Source: Bacteriovoracaceae bacterium (GTDB lineage: Bacteria; Bdellovibrionota; Bacteriovoracia; Bacteriovoracales; Bacteriovoracaceae). From it: a DNA stretch of 33,573 nt. Of the stretch, positions 8,403 to 16,944 are shown piece by piece. The translations under genes and the position numbers were made by a program. Where the stretch lies: positions 1 through 33,573 of the forward strand of contig CANHIY010000017.1 of the NCBI GenBank assembly GCA_947461175.1. Reading direction: 5' to 3'. The number at the start of each line of letters is the position of its first letter. The first letter of the stretch is position 1. The notes beneath the pieces were generated by a model that did no database searches, was not told the origin of the DNA, and saw only the letters and a program-made list of their open reading frames with translations.

Positions 8403-8870
8403 ATGAAAATAGAAGGATCACTCAATGGCCAGAAGTTAAAAATTGCCATCGTTGCAGCAAGGTTTAATGACTTTATCGTCTCCAAACTCCTGGCCGGCGC
8501 CCAGGACTGTCTTCACCGTCACGATGTAGCTTCAACTCAAATTGATGAGGTTTGGGTTCCAGGGGCCTTTGAAATCCCCGTCGCTGCCCTGGCCCTGGCA
8601 GAATCTGGTCGTTATGATGCTATTATTTGTTTAGGGGCGGTTATCCGTGGCTCTACCTCCCACTATGATTATGTTTGCTCTGAAACGGCCAAAGGCATCT
8701 CCCACGTCTCCTTAAAAACAAAAGTCCCTACTATTTTTGGTGTCGTTACAACTGATACCATTGAGCAGGCGATTGAAAGAGCTGGGACCAAGGCCGGCAA
8801 CAAAGGCTGGGATGCGGCCATGGCGGCCATAGAGATGGGGAATCTTCTTAAGAATTTGCCAAAAGGTTAG
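8403..8870 (+). CDS. ribH: 6,7-dimethyl-8-ribityllumazine synthase
   Basis: Condenses the pyrimidine and butanone-phosphate precursors into lumazine. The 155-residue protein shows the family landmarks: AARFND near the start, [28 protein letters not shown] and [16 protein letters not shown] followed by [13 protein letters not shown]. The conserved His of the active site is in TSHYDYV. It closes the riboflavin operon, 25 bases after ribBA. No nusB follows. No FMN riboswitch is seen upstream of the operon, and there is no room for one before ribD, which overlaps the preceding gene. Confidence 0.97.
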   Translation: MKIEGSLNGQKLKIAIVAARFNDFIVSKLLAGAQDCLHRHDVASTQIDEVWVPGAFEIPVAALALAESGRYDAIICLGAVIRGSTSHYDYVCSETAKGISHVSLKTKVPTIFGVVTTDTIEQAIERAGTKAGNKGWDAAMAAIEMGNLLKNLPKG

Positions 8871-8965
8871 CTTTTTATTAGTATGGCGAATCTTTAAAAC
8901 GGTGAGGACGCAGGCTCCCTTTTAATTACTAATATATTGTTTCCTGCAATGCCTAAGGAGAATTC

Positions 8966-9598
8966 ATGGCAAAAATCGACATGGGGCGAGCTCGCTTCAA
9001 AATCCAGCGCCGTCTTGGCGTAGAACTTCCTGGTCTTGGTAAGGCCGGTGCACTTGAAAGAAAGCCTTACGGCCCGGGACAGCACGGTATGCAGAGAAAG
9101 AAGCTTTCGGACTATACAGTTCGACTTCTTGAGAAGCAAAAAGTGATGTTTAACTATGGTCTTCGTGAGTCTCAACTCCGTAACTATGTAACAAAAGCTA
9201 AAAAAGTTAAGACCGCTTCTTGGGTTGATACTATGATCATTGCTTTAGAATCTCGTTTAGATAATGTGGTTTTCCGCCTTAACTGGGCCCCATCTACACC
9301 TGGTGCTCGTCAGATGGTGACCCACAAGCACATCAAAGTTAATGGTAAGACTGTGAATGTTCCCGCCTATCAGGTTAAACCTGGGGATGTGATCGAAATC
9401 AGTGATACAGGTGCTAAATCTGGAAATTACCTTCAGGCAAAAGTTCGTCCTCGTATTTCCTCAATCCCTGCTTTCTTAACAAAAGAGGCAACTGGGGAAA
9501 AAGAGAAAGCTAAGATGGTCTCCAAGCCCCTTGCTGAAGACATTCCTTTCGCTTTTGAAAAGCGTCTCGTGATTGAATACTACTGGAAAGTGAAGTAA
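8966..9598 (+). CDS. rpsD: 30S ribosomal protein S4
   Basis: Primary 16S rRNA-binding protein of the small subunit, 210 residues. The N-terminal domain ends in PYGPGQHGMQRKKLSDYTVRLLEKQK, and the S4 RNA-binding domain (RLDNVVFRLNWAPSTPGARQMVTHKHIKVNG) is clear. The N-terminal zinc cysteines of some S4 proteins are absent. The wording (PGLGKAGALERKPYGPGQHG, APSTPGARQ) reminds me of cyanobacterial/plastid S4. AAGGAG precedes the ATG. It stands alone, not between rpsK and rpoA as in the usual alpha operon, and ends in a strong terminator. Confidence 0.96.
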   Translation: MAKIDMGRARFKIQRRLGVELPGLGKAGALERKPYGPGQHGMQRKKLSDYTVRLLEKQKVMFNYGLRESQLRNYVTKAKKVKTASWVDTMIIALESRLDNVVFRLNWAPSTPGARQMVTHKHIKVNGKTVNVPAYQVKPGDVIEISDTGAKSGNYLQAKVRPRISSIPAFLTKEATGEKEKAKMVSKPLAEDIPFAFEKRLVIEYYWKVK

Positions 9599-9599
9599 T

Positions 9600-9632
9600 A
9601 AAAAAATGGCCACCTTCGGGTGGCCTTTTTTT
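9600..9632. terminator. Bidirectional intrinsic terminator between rpsD and a convergent gene
   Basis: Perfect stem GGCCACC (9608-9614), loop TTCG, GGTGGCC (9619-9625), followed by seven T on the plus strand and preceded by seven or more A, which read as a T tract on the minus strand. It can therefore end rpsD and also the small gene that stops at 9635. Confidence 0.93.
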
Positions 9633-9634
9633 GA

Positions 9635-9850
9635 CTATTTTTCATCAGACGAAATGGTTTGGCGGAGTTCACGAAGAGTTTCAATAGATCTTCTGAGGGC
9701 CTCATCTGCTTTTAATAATCGTTTAAGCTCCTCGCTATCTGGGGGTAGTTTTTCTCCTAACAATTTGATTCCTCGACTTAGTGAAGCATCAACAATAGAC
9801 AAAGAGTTTGCGAGATCATGAACATACTTTCTTAGAGGGGTCGAATTCAT
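9635..9850 (-). CDS. Small helical protein with an H-box-like motif
   Basis: 71 residues, cytosolic, predicted almost wholly alpha-helical. The segment YVHDLANSLSIVDASLSRG resembles the phosphoacceptor H-box of histidine kinases (HDLxNxL), followed by a second amphipathic helix (ELKRLLKADEALRRSIETLRELRQT), so it could be an isolated dimerization/phosphotransfer hairpin; there is no ATPase domain. The family is not recognised. It converges on rpsD and uses the shared terminator. The ribosome binding site is weak, but the composition and the shared terminator favour a real gene. Confidence 0.6.
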   Translation of the reverse strand: MNSTPLRKYVHDLANSLSIVDASLSRGIKLLGEKLPPDSEELKRLLKADEALRRSIETLRELRQTISSDEK

Positions 9851-10039
9851 GACTCTATACTAAATGAGGAGCTTATTCTTTTAAAGTTGAGATTTCTTAA
9901 ATTTCTCTTAAGCCCCCTCCTCTTTTTATTGGAAATAAGTTTTTTCCAAAGCTCACAAATTCTCAAACACCTGTGAAAACTCATTTCACTTTAAAAAAAT
10001 TGTGTAATAAGATTAAAAGAAAAAAAAGGAACCGAACAT

Positions 10040-10663
10040 ATGTCTCATGCAGCTACTCATGAAGGTTCTTCCCACGTGGAAGACAGAAATGACCCTCAAT
10101 TTGGCAAGGCCTCAATTGGAAAAATTGCCATGTGGATTTTCCTCGTTACCGATGCCATGTCCTTTTCAGGATTCTTACTCGGATACGCTGTCCTAAGATC
10201 CACGATGAACTGGCCCAATCCCGCAGACCACCTAGGGATAAACCTCTCCGGATTTGCTACATTCATCCTTATTTGCAGCTCTGTTTCTATGGTCCTCTCC
10301 ATAGATGCTTGCAAAAATAAAGACCGAAAAGGAATGCTAAACTGGCTTCTCGCCACCATCGTAGGTGGTGCATTTTTCCTTGGGATCCAGGTTTACGAGT
10401 ACTATCACCTGATTCATCAAGGTATAACACTTGCTTCTTTTGCCCACGGACCAAGTCTTTTTGGTTCCACATTTTATATTGTAACTGGCTTCCACGGTCT
10501 TCATGTGCTCACCGGTGTGATTTACCTTATTTGTGAGTACCTTATGGCCAAGCGTGGAGATTATGACAAGGGTGACTATAACCGCTTAGAAATCGCTGGA
10601 CTTTTTTGGCACTTTGTTGACCTTGTATGGATTCTGGTGTTCACTTTCATTTATCTCTTATGA
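10040..10663 (+). CDS. ctaE: Cytochrome c oxidase subunit III
   Basis: Membrane subunit of a haem-copper oxidase, 207 residues with five hydrophobic segments. Family features are KIAMWIFLVTDAMSFSGFL at the first helix, the conserved Glu in QVYEYYHL, FYIVTGFHGLHVLTG and the ending GLFWHFVDLVWILVFTFIYL. The five-helix form, lacking the first two helices of mitochondrial COX3, is typical of bacterial oxidases. AAGGAA precedes the ATG. It is the first gene of the oxidase cluster and is separated from subunit I by five genes; a second subunit III-like gene follows subunit I at 14799. Confidence 0.94.
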   Translation: MSHAATHEGSSHVEDRNDPQFGKASIGKIAMWIFLVTDAMSFSGFLLGYAVLRSTMNWPNPADHLGINLSGFATFILICSSVSMVLSIDACKNKDRKGMLNWLLATIVGGAFFLGIQVYEYYHLIHQGITLASFAHGPSLFGSTFYIVTGFHGLHVLTGVIYLICEYLMAKRGDYDKGDYNRLEIAGLFWHFVDLVWILVFTFIYLL

Positions 10664-10872
10664 TGAATAAAATTTTTGTCATTATTTTAAGCTATTTTCC
10701 CATGTCCCTTCTCGCATGCCCAGCGTGTGCTGGAGGGGACGTAGGTTCAGGCTCAAAGACTCCCTATACGATGATTATCCTAGGGTGTTTTATTGTTTTA
10801 ACTTATATCCCTTTTTATTTCTTGTTTAGGGCCGCAAAAAAATACGCCCCAGAAAATCATGAACACCTCTGA
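10660..10872 (+). CDS. Small CPAC-motif membrane protein of the oxidase cluster
   Basis: A 70-residue protein starting MMNKIFVIILSYFPMS. It begins with a signal-like segment ending in SLLAC, which could be a lipobox; the following CPACAGG gives a CxxC pair. A second hydrophobic segment (about 36-55) is followed by a short basic and His-containing tail. The start at 10660 overlaps the subunit III stop as ATGA. The CxxC just outside the membrane and the location between oxidase genes suggest a role in copper or thiol handling during oxidase assembly, which is inference. No named family recognised. Confidence 0.75.
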   Translation: MMNKIFVIILSYFPMSLLACPACAGGDVGSGSKTPYTMIILGCFIVLTYIPFYFLFRAAKKYAPENHEHL

Positions 10873-11287
10873 TCTTCCTGCCTTAAATGCCATGCTTAAT
10901 GGACTGTCTACCATTTGTCTCACACTTGGTTATATCTCCATCAAAAAGAAAAATAAAAATGAGAAGGCCCATAAATCATTCATGATTTCGGCCCTTATTT
11001 TTTCTGCTTTTTTTCTAACAGGTTACCTTATTTATCATTACAACCATGGAAGCACTAAATTTCCAGAACTGGGGTGGATAAAAACTGTTTATCTCCTTAT
11101 CCTTATTCCTCATATTATCTTGGCCGCGGTTATGGTTCCCATGATTGTAGCCACTTTTTATTTTGCTTTTACTGGCAAATTTGAAAAGCACAAAAGGATA
11201 GCCCGTCTCACATTTCCCATTTGGATGTATGTCTCCATCACTGGGGTTATTATTTTTCTCATGCTCTATCAGTGGTTTAAGGTTTAA
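10859..11287 (+). CDS. DUF420 membrane protein (CtaM/YozB-like)
   Basis: 142 residues with four or five membrane helices. The pattern LPALNAMLNGLSTICLTLGY, KAHKSFMISALIFSAFFLTGYLIYHY, then PHIILAAVMVPMIVATFY and a final HKRIARLTFPIWMYVSITGVIIFLML is that of DUF420. The family member CtaM is needed for aa3 oxidase maturation in Staphylococcus aureus. Conserved His residues in the helices (AHK, YHYNHG, PHI, KHKR) could bind haem or metal. It overlaps the gene before by 14 bases and precedes ctaB, which fits an assembly factor. Confidence 0.88.
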   Translation: MNTSDLPALNAMLNGLSTICLTLGYISIKKKNKNEKAHKSFMISALIFSAFFLTGYLIYHYNHGSTKFPELGWIKTVYLLILIPHIILAAVMVPMIVATFYFAFTGKFEKHKRIARLTFPIWMYVSITGVIIFLMLYQWFKV

Positions 11288-11341
11288 AACTCAAATTTTT
11301 TAAGTTAATATGGTCAGTAAAAAATACAGAAGTTCACAACT

Positions 11342-12262
11342 ATGGCCACACAACAAGCAACACTTAATACATTTTCAAAAATCAGATTTGATTACCTCAC
11401 TGATTTATTCTCATTAACAAAGCCAAGACTTTCCTCTCTGGTAATTTTCACCAGTGCTCTTGGAATGTTTCTAGCACCAGGAGAGATTTCCATTCTTAAA
11501 GGATTGATTTCTATCCTCGCCACATCGGGACTTGTGGGTGGTGCCTGTGTCATCAATTGCTTTATGGAAAAAGAAATTGACTCACTCATGGAAAGAACAA
11601 AGGATCGCCCACTTCCTTCGGGAAGAGTTTCTTCAGAAACAGCTCTTCTTCTAGGTATTTCTCTAATAACTATCTGCCTTGGAACACTTTTTTTATTAGT
11701 GAACCCTCTCACAGGTTTTTTAGGATTAGTGGCGACTTTTACTTACATCTCCCTCTATACTCCACTCAAAAGAAAAACCTCCTGGGCCTTATTTGCCGGT
11801 GCCATCCCTGGGGCCATTCCTCCCCTTATGGGATGGACAACTGTCACCAATTCATTTGGTACTTTAGGATTAGTGATTTTTTCTATTCTTTTTATTTGGC
11901 AGCTTCCCCATTTTCTTTCCATTTCGATTTATCACGCTGAAGACTACAACAATGCTGATATCAAGACTTTTCCTGCCTACATTGGTTTTAGGCCCACAAA
12001 TCATCGGATTGTGATTTATACTCTGATTCTTCTCATAGTTTCTCTTCTTCCCTCTTATTATAATTCTGTTACTTATCAATATAAGTACTTCACTCTCACT
12101 CTTGGGGGAGCCTTTTGCATCTACTCCCTTTTTGGTTATCTTTATGAGGAAAAATCTCAAGCCTTCAGGACTTGGGCGAGAAGATATTTTTTTGGATCAC
12201 TGATCTATCTTCCGGGAGTTTTCATTTTAATGCTTTATTTTAGAAACGGATTAAACCAATAA
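11342..12262 (+). CDS. ctaB: Protoheme IX farnesyltransferase (haem O synthase)
   Basis: Integral membrane prenyltransferase that adds farnesyl to haem B, the first step towards haem A. The 306-residue protein has the UbiA-family first Asp motif NCFMEKEIDSLMERTKDRPLPSG, the TYISLYTPLKRKTSWALFAGAIPGAIPPLMGW region and HFLSISIYHAEDYNNADIKTFP as the second polar motif. About seven to nine hydrophobic segments follow each other. In the first motif the usual NDxxDxxxD appears as NxxxEKEIDxxME, still acidic. It lies directly before subunit II. Confidence 0.95.
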   Translation: MATQQATLNTFSKIRFDYLTDLFSLTKPRLSSLVIFTSALGMFLAPGEISILKGLISILATSGLVGGACVINCFMEKEIDSLMERTKDRPLPSGRVSSETALLLGISLITICLGTLFLLVNPLTGFLGLVATFTYISLYTPLKRKTSWALFAGAIPGAIPPLMGWTTVTNSFGTLGLVIFSILFIWQLPHFLSISIYHAEDYNNADIKTFPAYIGFRPTNHRIVIYTLILLIVSLLPSYYNSVTYQYKYFTLTLGGAFCIYSLFGYLYEEKSQAFRTWARRYFFGSLIYLPGVFILMLYFRNGLNQ

Positions 12263-12284
12263 ATTGTTATCCATGGGGAAAATT

Positions 12285-13067
12285 ATGAATCTACTCACGA
12301 TGGGTGTTTCTGCAAGCTGGCTGGATTACTTCCGACCACCAGAAAACATTTCTACCACTGGTCATCTCATTGATGATTTGTTCAACTACACCACTTTAAT
12401 GGTTACTTTTTACTTTATTTTGGTGTGTATAGGACTGTTTGGGTTTTCTTATCTTTACAGCAGTAAACGAAATAAAACTCCTTACTACACCTACGGAAAT
12501 AAGAAAAATCATTTAATTATAACAGCCTTTATCGGTGCTGCCGTTTTTCTTTCCATTGACCTTAATATCACAAGAATTGCCAATAATGACTTAGTGAACT
12601 CTTTTTGGAATTTTCCAAATCCTAAAAATGAAAAAGTTCTTAAAGTTGAAGTCATGGCCCAGCAATGGATGTGGTCCTTCAGGTACGCTGGCCAGGATGG
12701 TGAGTTTGGCACGAATGATGATGTTGTGACGAATAATGACCTAAGAGTTCCAGTAAATACAAAGGTCCTCTTTCACCTTACTGCAAAGGACGTGATCCAC
12801 TCCTTTTTTGTTCCCAATGTAAGGCTTAAAGTTGATACCATTCCTGGACGTATCACCAGAGTCTGGTGGGAAGTCACTAAGCCTGGGAAATACGACATCG
12901 CTTGTGCAGAAATGTGTGGAACTCACCACTACCTCATGAAAGCGGCCTTAACTGTTCACACGGAAGAAGATTTTAACAAATGGTTAGCTAGCTCTACGTT
13001 GCTAGCAGCAAATACACATGACCCTCAAGACGCTAATCTTGCATGGGGCTGGAAGTGGGAGGATTAA
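12285..13067 (+). CDS. ctaC: Cytochrome c oxidase subunit II with CuA site
   Basis: 260 residues: two membrane helices (about 33-57 and 76-92) and a periplasmic cupredoxin domain. The CuA ligands are all present: His172, Cys207, Glu209, Cys211, His215 and Met218 (CAEMCGTHHYLM). QQWMWSFRY is the conserved aromatic electron-entry region. There is no fused cytochrome c domain, so electrons must come from a separate cytochrome, probably that at 15373. A longer frame begins with TTG at 12264, but GGGGA precedes the ATG at 12285, which is preferred. Confidence 0.95.
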   Translation: MNLLTMGVSASWLDYFRPPENISTTGHLIDDLFNYTTLMVTFYFILVCIGLFGFSYLYSSKRNKTPYYTYGNKKNHLIITAFIGAAVFLSIDLNITRIANNDLVNSFWNFPNPKNEKVLKVEVMAQQWMWSFRYAGQDGEFGTNDDVVTNNDLRVPVNTKVLFHLTAKDVIHSFFVPNVRLKVDTIPGRITRVWWEVTKPGKYDIACAEMCGTHHYLMKAALTVHTEEDFNKWLASSTLLAANTHDPQDANLAWGWKWED

Positions 13068-13071
13068 TTCT

Positions 13072-14802
13072 ATGAGCGGCGGTTATAATGAAATTCATCC
13101 AGAACCAACCACATTCTGGAGTAAGTACATTTTCTCTTTTGACCATAAAGTTATTGCGAAGCAGTTTCTTTGGTACGGAATATTCTTTTTGGGTGTAGGC
13201 GGTCTTATGGCCCTTCTCATCAGGTGGACCCTTGCCTACCCAGGTGTTCCCTTTCCAGTGATCGGAAATCTCCTTTTCCCTGGTTCTAACGGAATTGTTC
13301 CACCAGACACTTATGCCATGTTGTTCACCCTTCATGGAACTATTATGATTTTCTATGCTATTACGCCGATTTTAATTGGTGCCTTTGGGAACTACTGTAT
13401 CCCGCTCATGATTGGGGCGAGAGACATGGCCTTCCCACTTCTTAATATGCTCTCCTTCTGGTTTGCTTTCCTTTCTGGGTTGGTCCTTCTTATTTCTTTT
13501 ATTACCCCTTTAGGTGCAGCTGCAGGAGGTTGGACATCTTATCCAACTCTTTCTACTTTAATTGGTAGCCCAGGAGCAGGACAGACACTTTGGTGTGTGG
13601 CAATTTTTCTCTTCGGTATTTCATCCACAATGGGTGCTGTGAACTACGTGACCACAGTTATAACTCTTCGTGCTCCAGGCATGGGTTATTTTGATATGCC
13701 TCTTACCATCTGGGGACTCTGGTTAACGGCGATCCTCAATGCTATTTTTGTTCCAGTTCTTGGTGCAGGTGTTATCCTTTTAATTCTAGACCGAATTATG
13801 GGAACAACATTTTTCTTGGCCGGAGCTTCGGCCACGTCTGGTTCTGGTGATCCAGTTCTCTTTCAGCACGTTTTCTGGATTTTTGGTCACCCTGAAGTTT
13901 ATATCCTCATCTTACCTGCTTGGGGAATTGTTTCAGACCTTCTATCCTTCTTCTCAAGAAAGCCAGCTTTTGGTGCTAAGGCGACGGCCCTGTCCATGAC
14001 TTCAATTTCTATTCTATCGACCCTGGTTTATGGTCACCATATGTTCACGACTCAGATGAGCCCGCTCCTCACTCAGTCGTTTATGACTTTAACCATGACC
14101 ATTTCCATTCCTTCGGCCATTTTCTTTGCTAACTGGCTTGGAACTATCTGGAAAGGCTCTATACGTTTTGACTCTCCCATGCTTTTCTCCCTTGGGGTTG
14201 TTTTCGTTTTTGGACTTGGAGGATTAACTGGTCTTCACCTGGGAACAACAACCACAGACCTTTATCTTCATGACACTTACTTCGTGGTAGGACACTTCCA
14301 CTACACCATGGCCGCTTCGGTTCTTCTTGGTGGATTTGCCGGAACTTACTTCTGGTTTCCTAAGATGTTTGGTCGCATGATGAATGAAACTCTGGCGAAG
14401 ATCCACTTTTGGGGAACGATGATTCCACTTAATGGAATTTTCTTCGGAATGCTTCTTGTTGGGTATGGTGGTATGCACCGTCGTATTTACAACCCGTTTA
14501 TTTATGAGTCCCTTCAAAGACTAATTCCTGTAAACAACATCATCACCATGTCGGCCATCCTAATGGGTGCTTTCCAGTTGGTGTTTGTTTACAACTTCAT
14601 CCTTTCTTTAAGAAAAGGACCTAAGGCGGAACAGAATCCATGGAATGTGGGAACATTAGAGTGGACTATCCCTTCTCCACCTCCTCACCACAACTATGAT
14701 GAAATTCCAGTGGTCAAATGTGGACCTCATGAATTTGGGAACCCAAATCTTAAAACTGGCAGGGACTTTCAATACCAGACAGAGGAACTTGTACAAGCAT
14801 GA
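13072..14802 (+). CDS. ctaD: Cytochrome c oxidase subunit I
   Basis: Catalytic subunit of the proton-pumping haem a/a3-CuB oxidase, 576 residues with about 12 helices. Haem a ligands are His88 and His410; CuB ligands are His273, His322 and His323; His408 would bind haem a3. Tyr277 in GHPEVY is the cross-linked Tyr and Glu275 the D-channel Glu of A1-type oxidases. GGGAGGA precedes the ATG at 13072; a longer frame from 13018 would overlap subunit II. It overlaps the next gene as ATGA. Confidence 0.97.
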   Translation: MSGGYNEIHPEPTTFWSKYIFSFDHKVIAKQFLWYGIFFLGVGGLMALLIRWTLAYPGVPFPVIGNLLFPGSNGIVPPDTYAMLFTLHGTIMIFYAITPILIGAFGNYCIPLMIGARDMAFPLLNMLSFWFAFLSGLVLLISFITPLGAAAGGWTSYPTLSTLIGSPGAGQTLWCVAIFLFGISSTMGAVNYVTTVITLRAPGMGYFDMPLTIWGLWLTAILNAIFVPVLGAGVILLILDRIMGTTFFLAGASATSGSGDPVLFQHVFWIFGHPEVYILILPAWGIVSDLLSFFSRKPAFGAKATALSMTSISILSTLVYGHHMFTTQMSPLLTQSFMTLTMTISIPSAIFFANWLGTIWKGSIRFDSPMLFSLGVVFVFGLGGLTGLHLGTTTTDLYLHDTYFVVGHFHYTMAASVLLGGFAGTYFWFPKMFGRMMNETLAKIHFWGTMIPLNGIFFGMLLVGYGGMHRRIYNPFIYESLQRLIPVNNIITMSAILMGAFQLVFVYNFILSLRKGPKAEQNPWNVGTLEWTIPSPPPHHNYDEIPVVKCGPHEFGNPNLKTGRDFQYQTEELVQA

Positions 14803-15356
14803 CTTTTAAAAGAAGCGAAGCTCAAATAAACTTGGCCTCCAACATCGTCATTATTTCAATGGCGATGTTGTTTGCCACACTCTTTATGGGTTATGCCATT
14901 TACAGGTCTTCTGCACCGGTGTGGCCTCCCTATGGGACCCAAAAAGTTTCACTTCTTCTCCCAAGCTTAAGTACCCTCATTCTTTTTATGAGTAGCTTCT
15001 TTTGTCACCAGGTTTTGGTTAACAGCAGAAAAGCCGATTTTAAAAAGGCCCACTTCAATTTGAACATTACTATTGCCTTGGGTCTTGGATTCATGATCCT
15101 TCAGGGATTTTTGTGGTCTCAGATGAAGGGAGCTGGATTGTATGTGAGTTCTGGGATATTTGCTTCTCTTACCTATGCTTTTACCTGGATACACTTTGCC
15201 CATATGGTTCTAGGTGTTTTGGCCCTTTTTTATCTTAAAAAGGTTTTAAAACCCCAGACCCAAAATATTTTGACGAAAACTTCCAGCGTTGGAAATTTCT
15301 GGTATTTCCTGGAAATTGTCTGGATCATTATGTTTATAACTCTTTTTGTTTTTTAA
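14799..15356 (+). CDS. Second cytochrome oxidase subunit III-like protein
   Basis: 185 residues with five hydrophobic segments and the general layout of subunit III: an opening helix NIVIISMAMLFATLFMGYAIYRS, AFTWIHFAHMVLGVLALFYL in place of the FHGLHV helix, and a last helix NFWYFLEIVWIIMFITLFVF matching WHFVDxVWxxLF. It is clearly more divergent than the protein at 10040: the conserved WHF is WYF and the FHGLH motif is IHFAH. It overlaps subunit I by 4 bases, so it is made in step with it. It may be a second structural subunit III or a specialised paralogue. Confidence 0.87.
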   Translation: MTFKRSEAQINLASNIVIISMAMLFATLFMGYAIYRSSAPVWPPYGTQKVSLLLPSLSTLILFMSSFFCHQVLVNSRKADFKKAHFNLNITIALGLGFMILQGFLWSQMKGAGLYVSSGIFASLTYAFTWIHFAHMVLGVLALFYLKKVLKPQTQNILTKTSSVGNFWYFLEIVWIIMFITLFVF

Positions 15357-15372
15357 TACTCTGAGGATCATT

Positions 15373-16260
15373 ATGAAAAAGCTAAGTATTCTTTTTCCAC
15401 TGCTAACTCTTCTTGTGAGCTGTAACTCGGGAAAGTTCAAGGAATCTAAAACTTTCGCTGGTGGAAAAGTGGTTTCCGCATCTAAACTCAACATGGGACA
15501 CGACACCTACCTTGAGTACTGTGTACAGTGCCACGGCTACAAGGGCGAAGGAGATGGCCCTTCTTCAAAAGGAATGTACCCACCTCCAAGAAACCTCACA
15601 CAAGGTATCTATAAGTTTGCCAACGTTGTTGGTGGTGAACTTCCCCATGACGAGGATTTCTACCGTATCATTAACCACGGTCTAAATGGATCCGCCATGC
15701 TACCATGGGACCTCCACGGAGACAGACTGGATGCAGTCGTTCAGTATGTTAAGACCTTTGCCCCACAAGTTTGGGAAGGTGCAGATAAGACCCTCGGGAC
15801 CAAATATGAAATTCCTAAGGACCCATTTGGAGATACTTACAAGCATGTGGCCATTGAGAAAGGTAAGAAGGTTTACCACATTACTGCCGCTTGTACTCAG
15901 TGCCACCGAGGGTATGAAAACAAAGAAACGATCTCTGCCTACAATACTGAAATCAACAATGCTCCTCTTAAACCAGAGGAATTTGCGGCAGATCTTTATC
16001 AGTTAAAACCTCAAGATGGTGAGTACAACTATAAGGTTATCCCACCAGATTTTACTTATCATCCGTTGAGAAGCATCTCGAATGTTGAATCCATCGTTAT
16101 TCGTCTTATGTATGGAGTCAATGGATCTGGAATGCCGGGTTGGAAAGATGTCGTAACAGATGAAGAGCTCTGGGCCCTGGCCTACTATGTGGACTATCTA
16201 AGAGAGTTTAAACAAGACGTCACTAAAAGAGAGGCATTCCTGGCCAAAACTCAGGAATAG
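15373..16260 (+). CDS. Dihaem cytochrome c lipoprotein
   Basis: 295 residues. The N-terminus MKKLSILFPLLTLLVSC is a lipoprotein signal with the lipidated Cys17. Two haem c sites are visible: CVQCH (50-54) and CTQCH (174-178), each starting a cytochrome c domain; candidate axial Met residues are Met109 (SAMLPW) and the Met in GSGMPGW. The spacing indicates two tandem class I domains. TGAGGA precedes the ATG at 15373; an earlier in-frame start would lie in the gene before. It probably brings electrons to the CuA of subunit II, which has no haem domain of its own. Confidence 0.92.
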   Translation: MKKLSILFPLLTLLVSCNSGKFKESKTFAGGKVVSASKLNMGHDTYLEYCVQCHGYKGEGDGPSSKGMYPPPRNLTQGIYKFANVVGGELPHDEDFYRIINHGLNGSAMLPWDLHGDRLDAVVQYVKTFAPQVWEGADKTLGTKYEIPKDPFGDTYKHVAIEKGKKVYHITAACTQCHRGYENKETISAYNTEINNAPLKPEEFAADLYQLKPQDGEYNYKVIPPDFTYHPLRSISNVESIVIRLMYGVNGSGMPGWKDVVTDEELWALAYYVDYLREFKQDVTKREAFLAKTQE

Positions 16261-16266
16261 ATTTTT

Positions 16267-16929
16267 ATGGAAACAGTAATCCCTTCAGGCAAAAGAAACC
16301 ACCATCTGATTGAAAAGATGGTTTCCTCAAAGCTCTTTTGGGCACTTGCTGTTTCATTCCTTTTTGCTTTTCCCATTTTAAAGAGTATTCAAAGGCAACT
16401 GCCTGACCCCCTTCCTGTTTTAGGGAATGTTCCTGATTTTACATTTACTAACGAAAACGGAAGACCTTTTGGGAGCAGGGACTTAGAAGGTAAGGTTTAC
16501 CTGGCCAATTTCATCTTCACCAGTTGTCAGACTGTATGCCCGAAACTTTTAGAGAAAGTTAAAACAGTTCAGCACCGCATGAGAGGGGTTATCGACCGAG
16601 CGGCGATAGTCTCCTTTAGTGTAGATCCTGAGAATGATACCCCAGAAGTTCTCTACGCTAAGGCCAGAGAAATGAATGCTAATCCAAACGTCTGGCGTTT
16701 TCTTACTGCTCCCCTGGAAGACACTAAGAAACTTCTTGTGGATGGGTTTAAGGTTCCATTAGGAGAAAAAGAATTGGCCGGAAATGTTTTGGATGTGGCC
16801 CACTCAAATAAGCTCGTATTAGTGGATCAAAGGGGACAAATCCGGGGATACTATTCAACGGAGAAAGATGATATAAATAAACTCATGATTGATGTGGGAT
16901 TAATAATAAACGCAAAAAAATCAATTTAA
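16267..16929 (+). CDS. SCO1/SenC family copper chaperone
   Basis: SCO proteins deliver copper to the CuA site and reduce its cysteines. The 220-residue chain has one N-terminal membrane anchor (about 22-40) and a periplasmic thioredoxin fold. The metal site is complete: Cys87 and Cys91 in FIFTSCQTVCPKL and His179 in DVAHSNKLVLVD. FSVDPENDTPEVL is the usual SCO motif. It lies six bases after the cytochrome c gene, within the oxidase run, which fits its role at subunit II. Confidence 0.95.
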   Translation: METVIPSGKRNHHLIEKMVSSKLFWALAVSFLFAFPILKSIQRQLPDPLPVLGNVPDFTFTNENGRPFGSRDLEGKVYLANFIFTSCQTVCPKLLEKVKTVQHRMRGVIDRAAIVSFSVDPENDTPEVLYAKAREMNANPNVWRFLTAPLEDTKKLLVDGFKVPLGEKELAGNVLDVAHSNKLVLVDQRGQIRGYYSTEKDDINKLMIDVGLIINAKKSI

Positions 16930-16944
16930 TGAAAGGAGATATTT

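Noticed and set aside
9606-9821. Plus-strand frame opposite the H-box-like gene
   Set aside because: It begins inside the terminator hairpin and its Ser/Arg-rich product looks like an antisense shadow.
9929-9949. AT-rich hairpin TTGGAAA/TTTCCAA in the gap before the oxidase cluster
   Set aside because: Seven-bp stem of mostly A-T pairs with no T tract or placement that points to a role.
11392-11712. Minus-strand frame inside ctaB
   Set aside because: It lies wholly opposite a well-supported gene and has no signals of its own.
13018-13071. Upstream start of subunit I
   Set aside because: It would overlap the end of subunit II by 50 bases; the ATG at 13072 has GGGAGGA.
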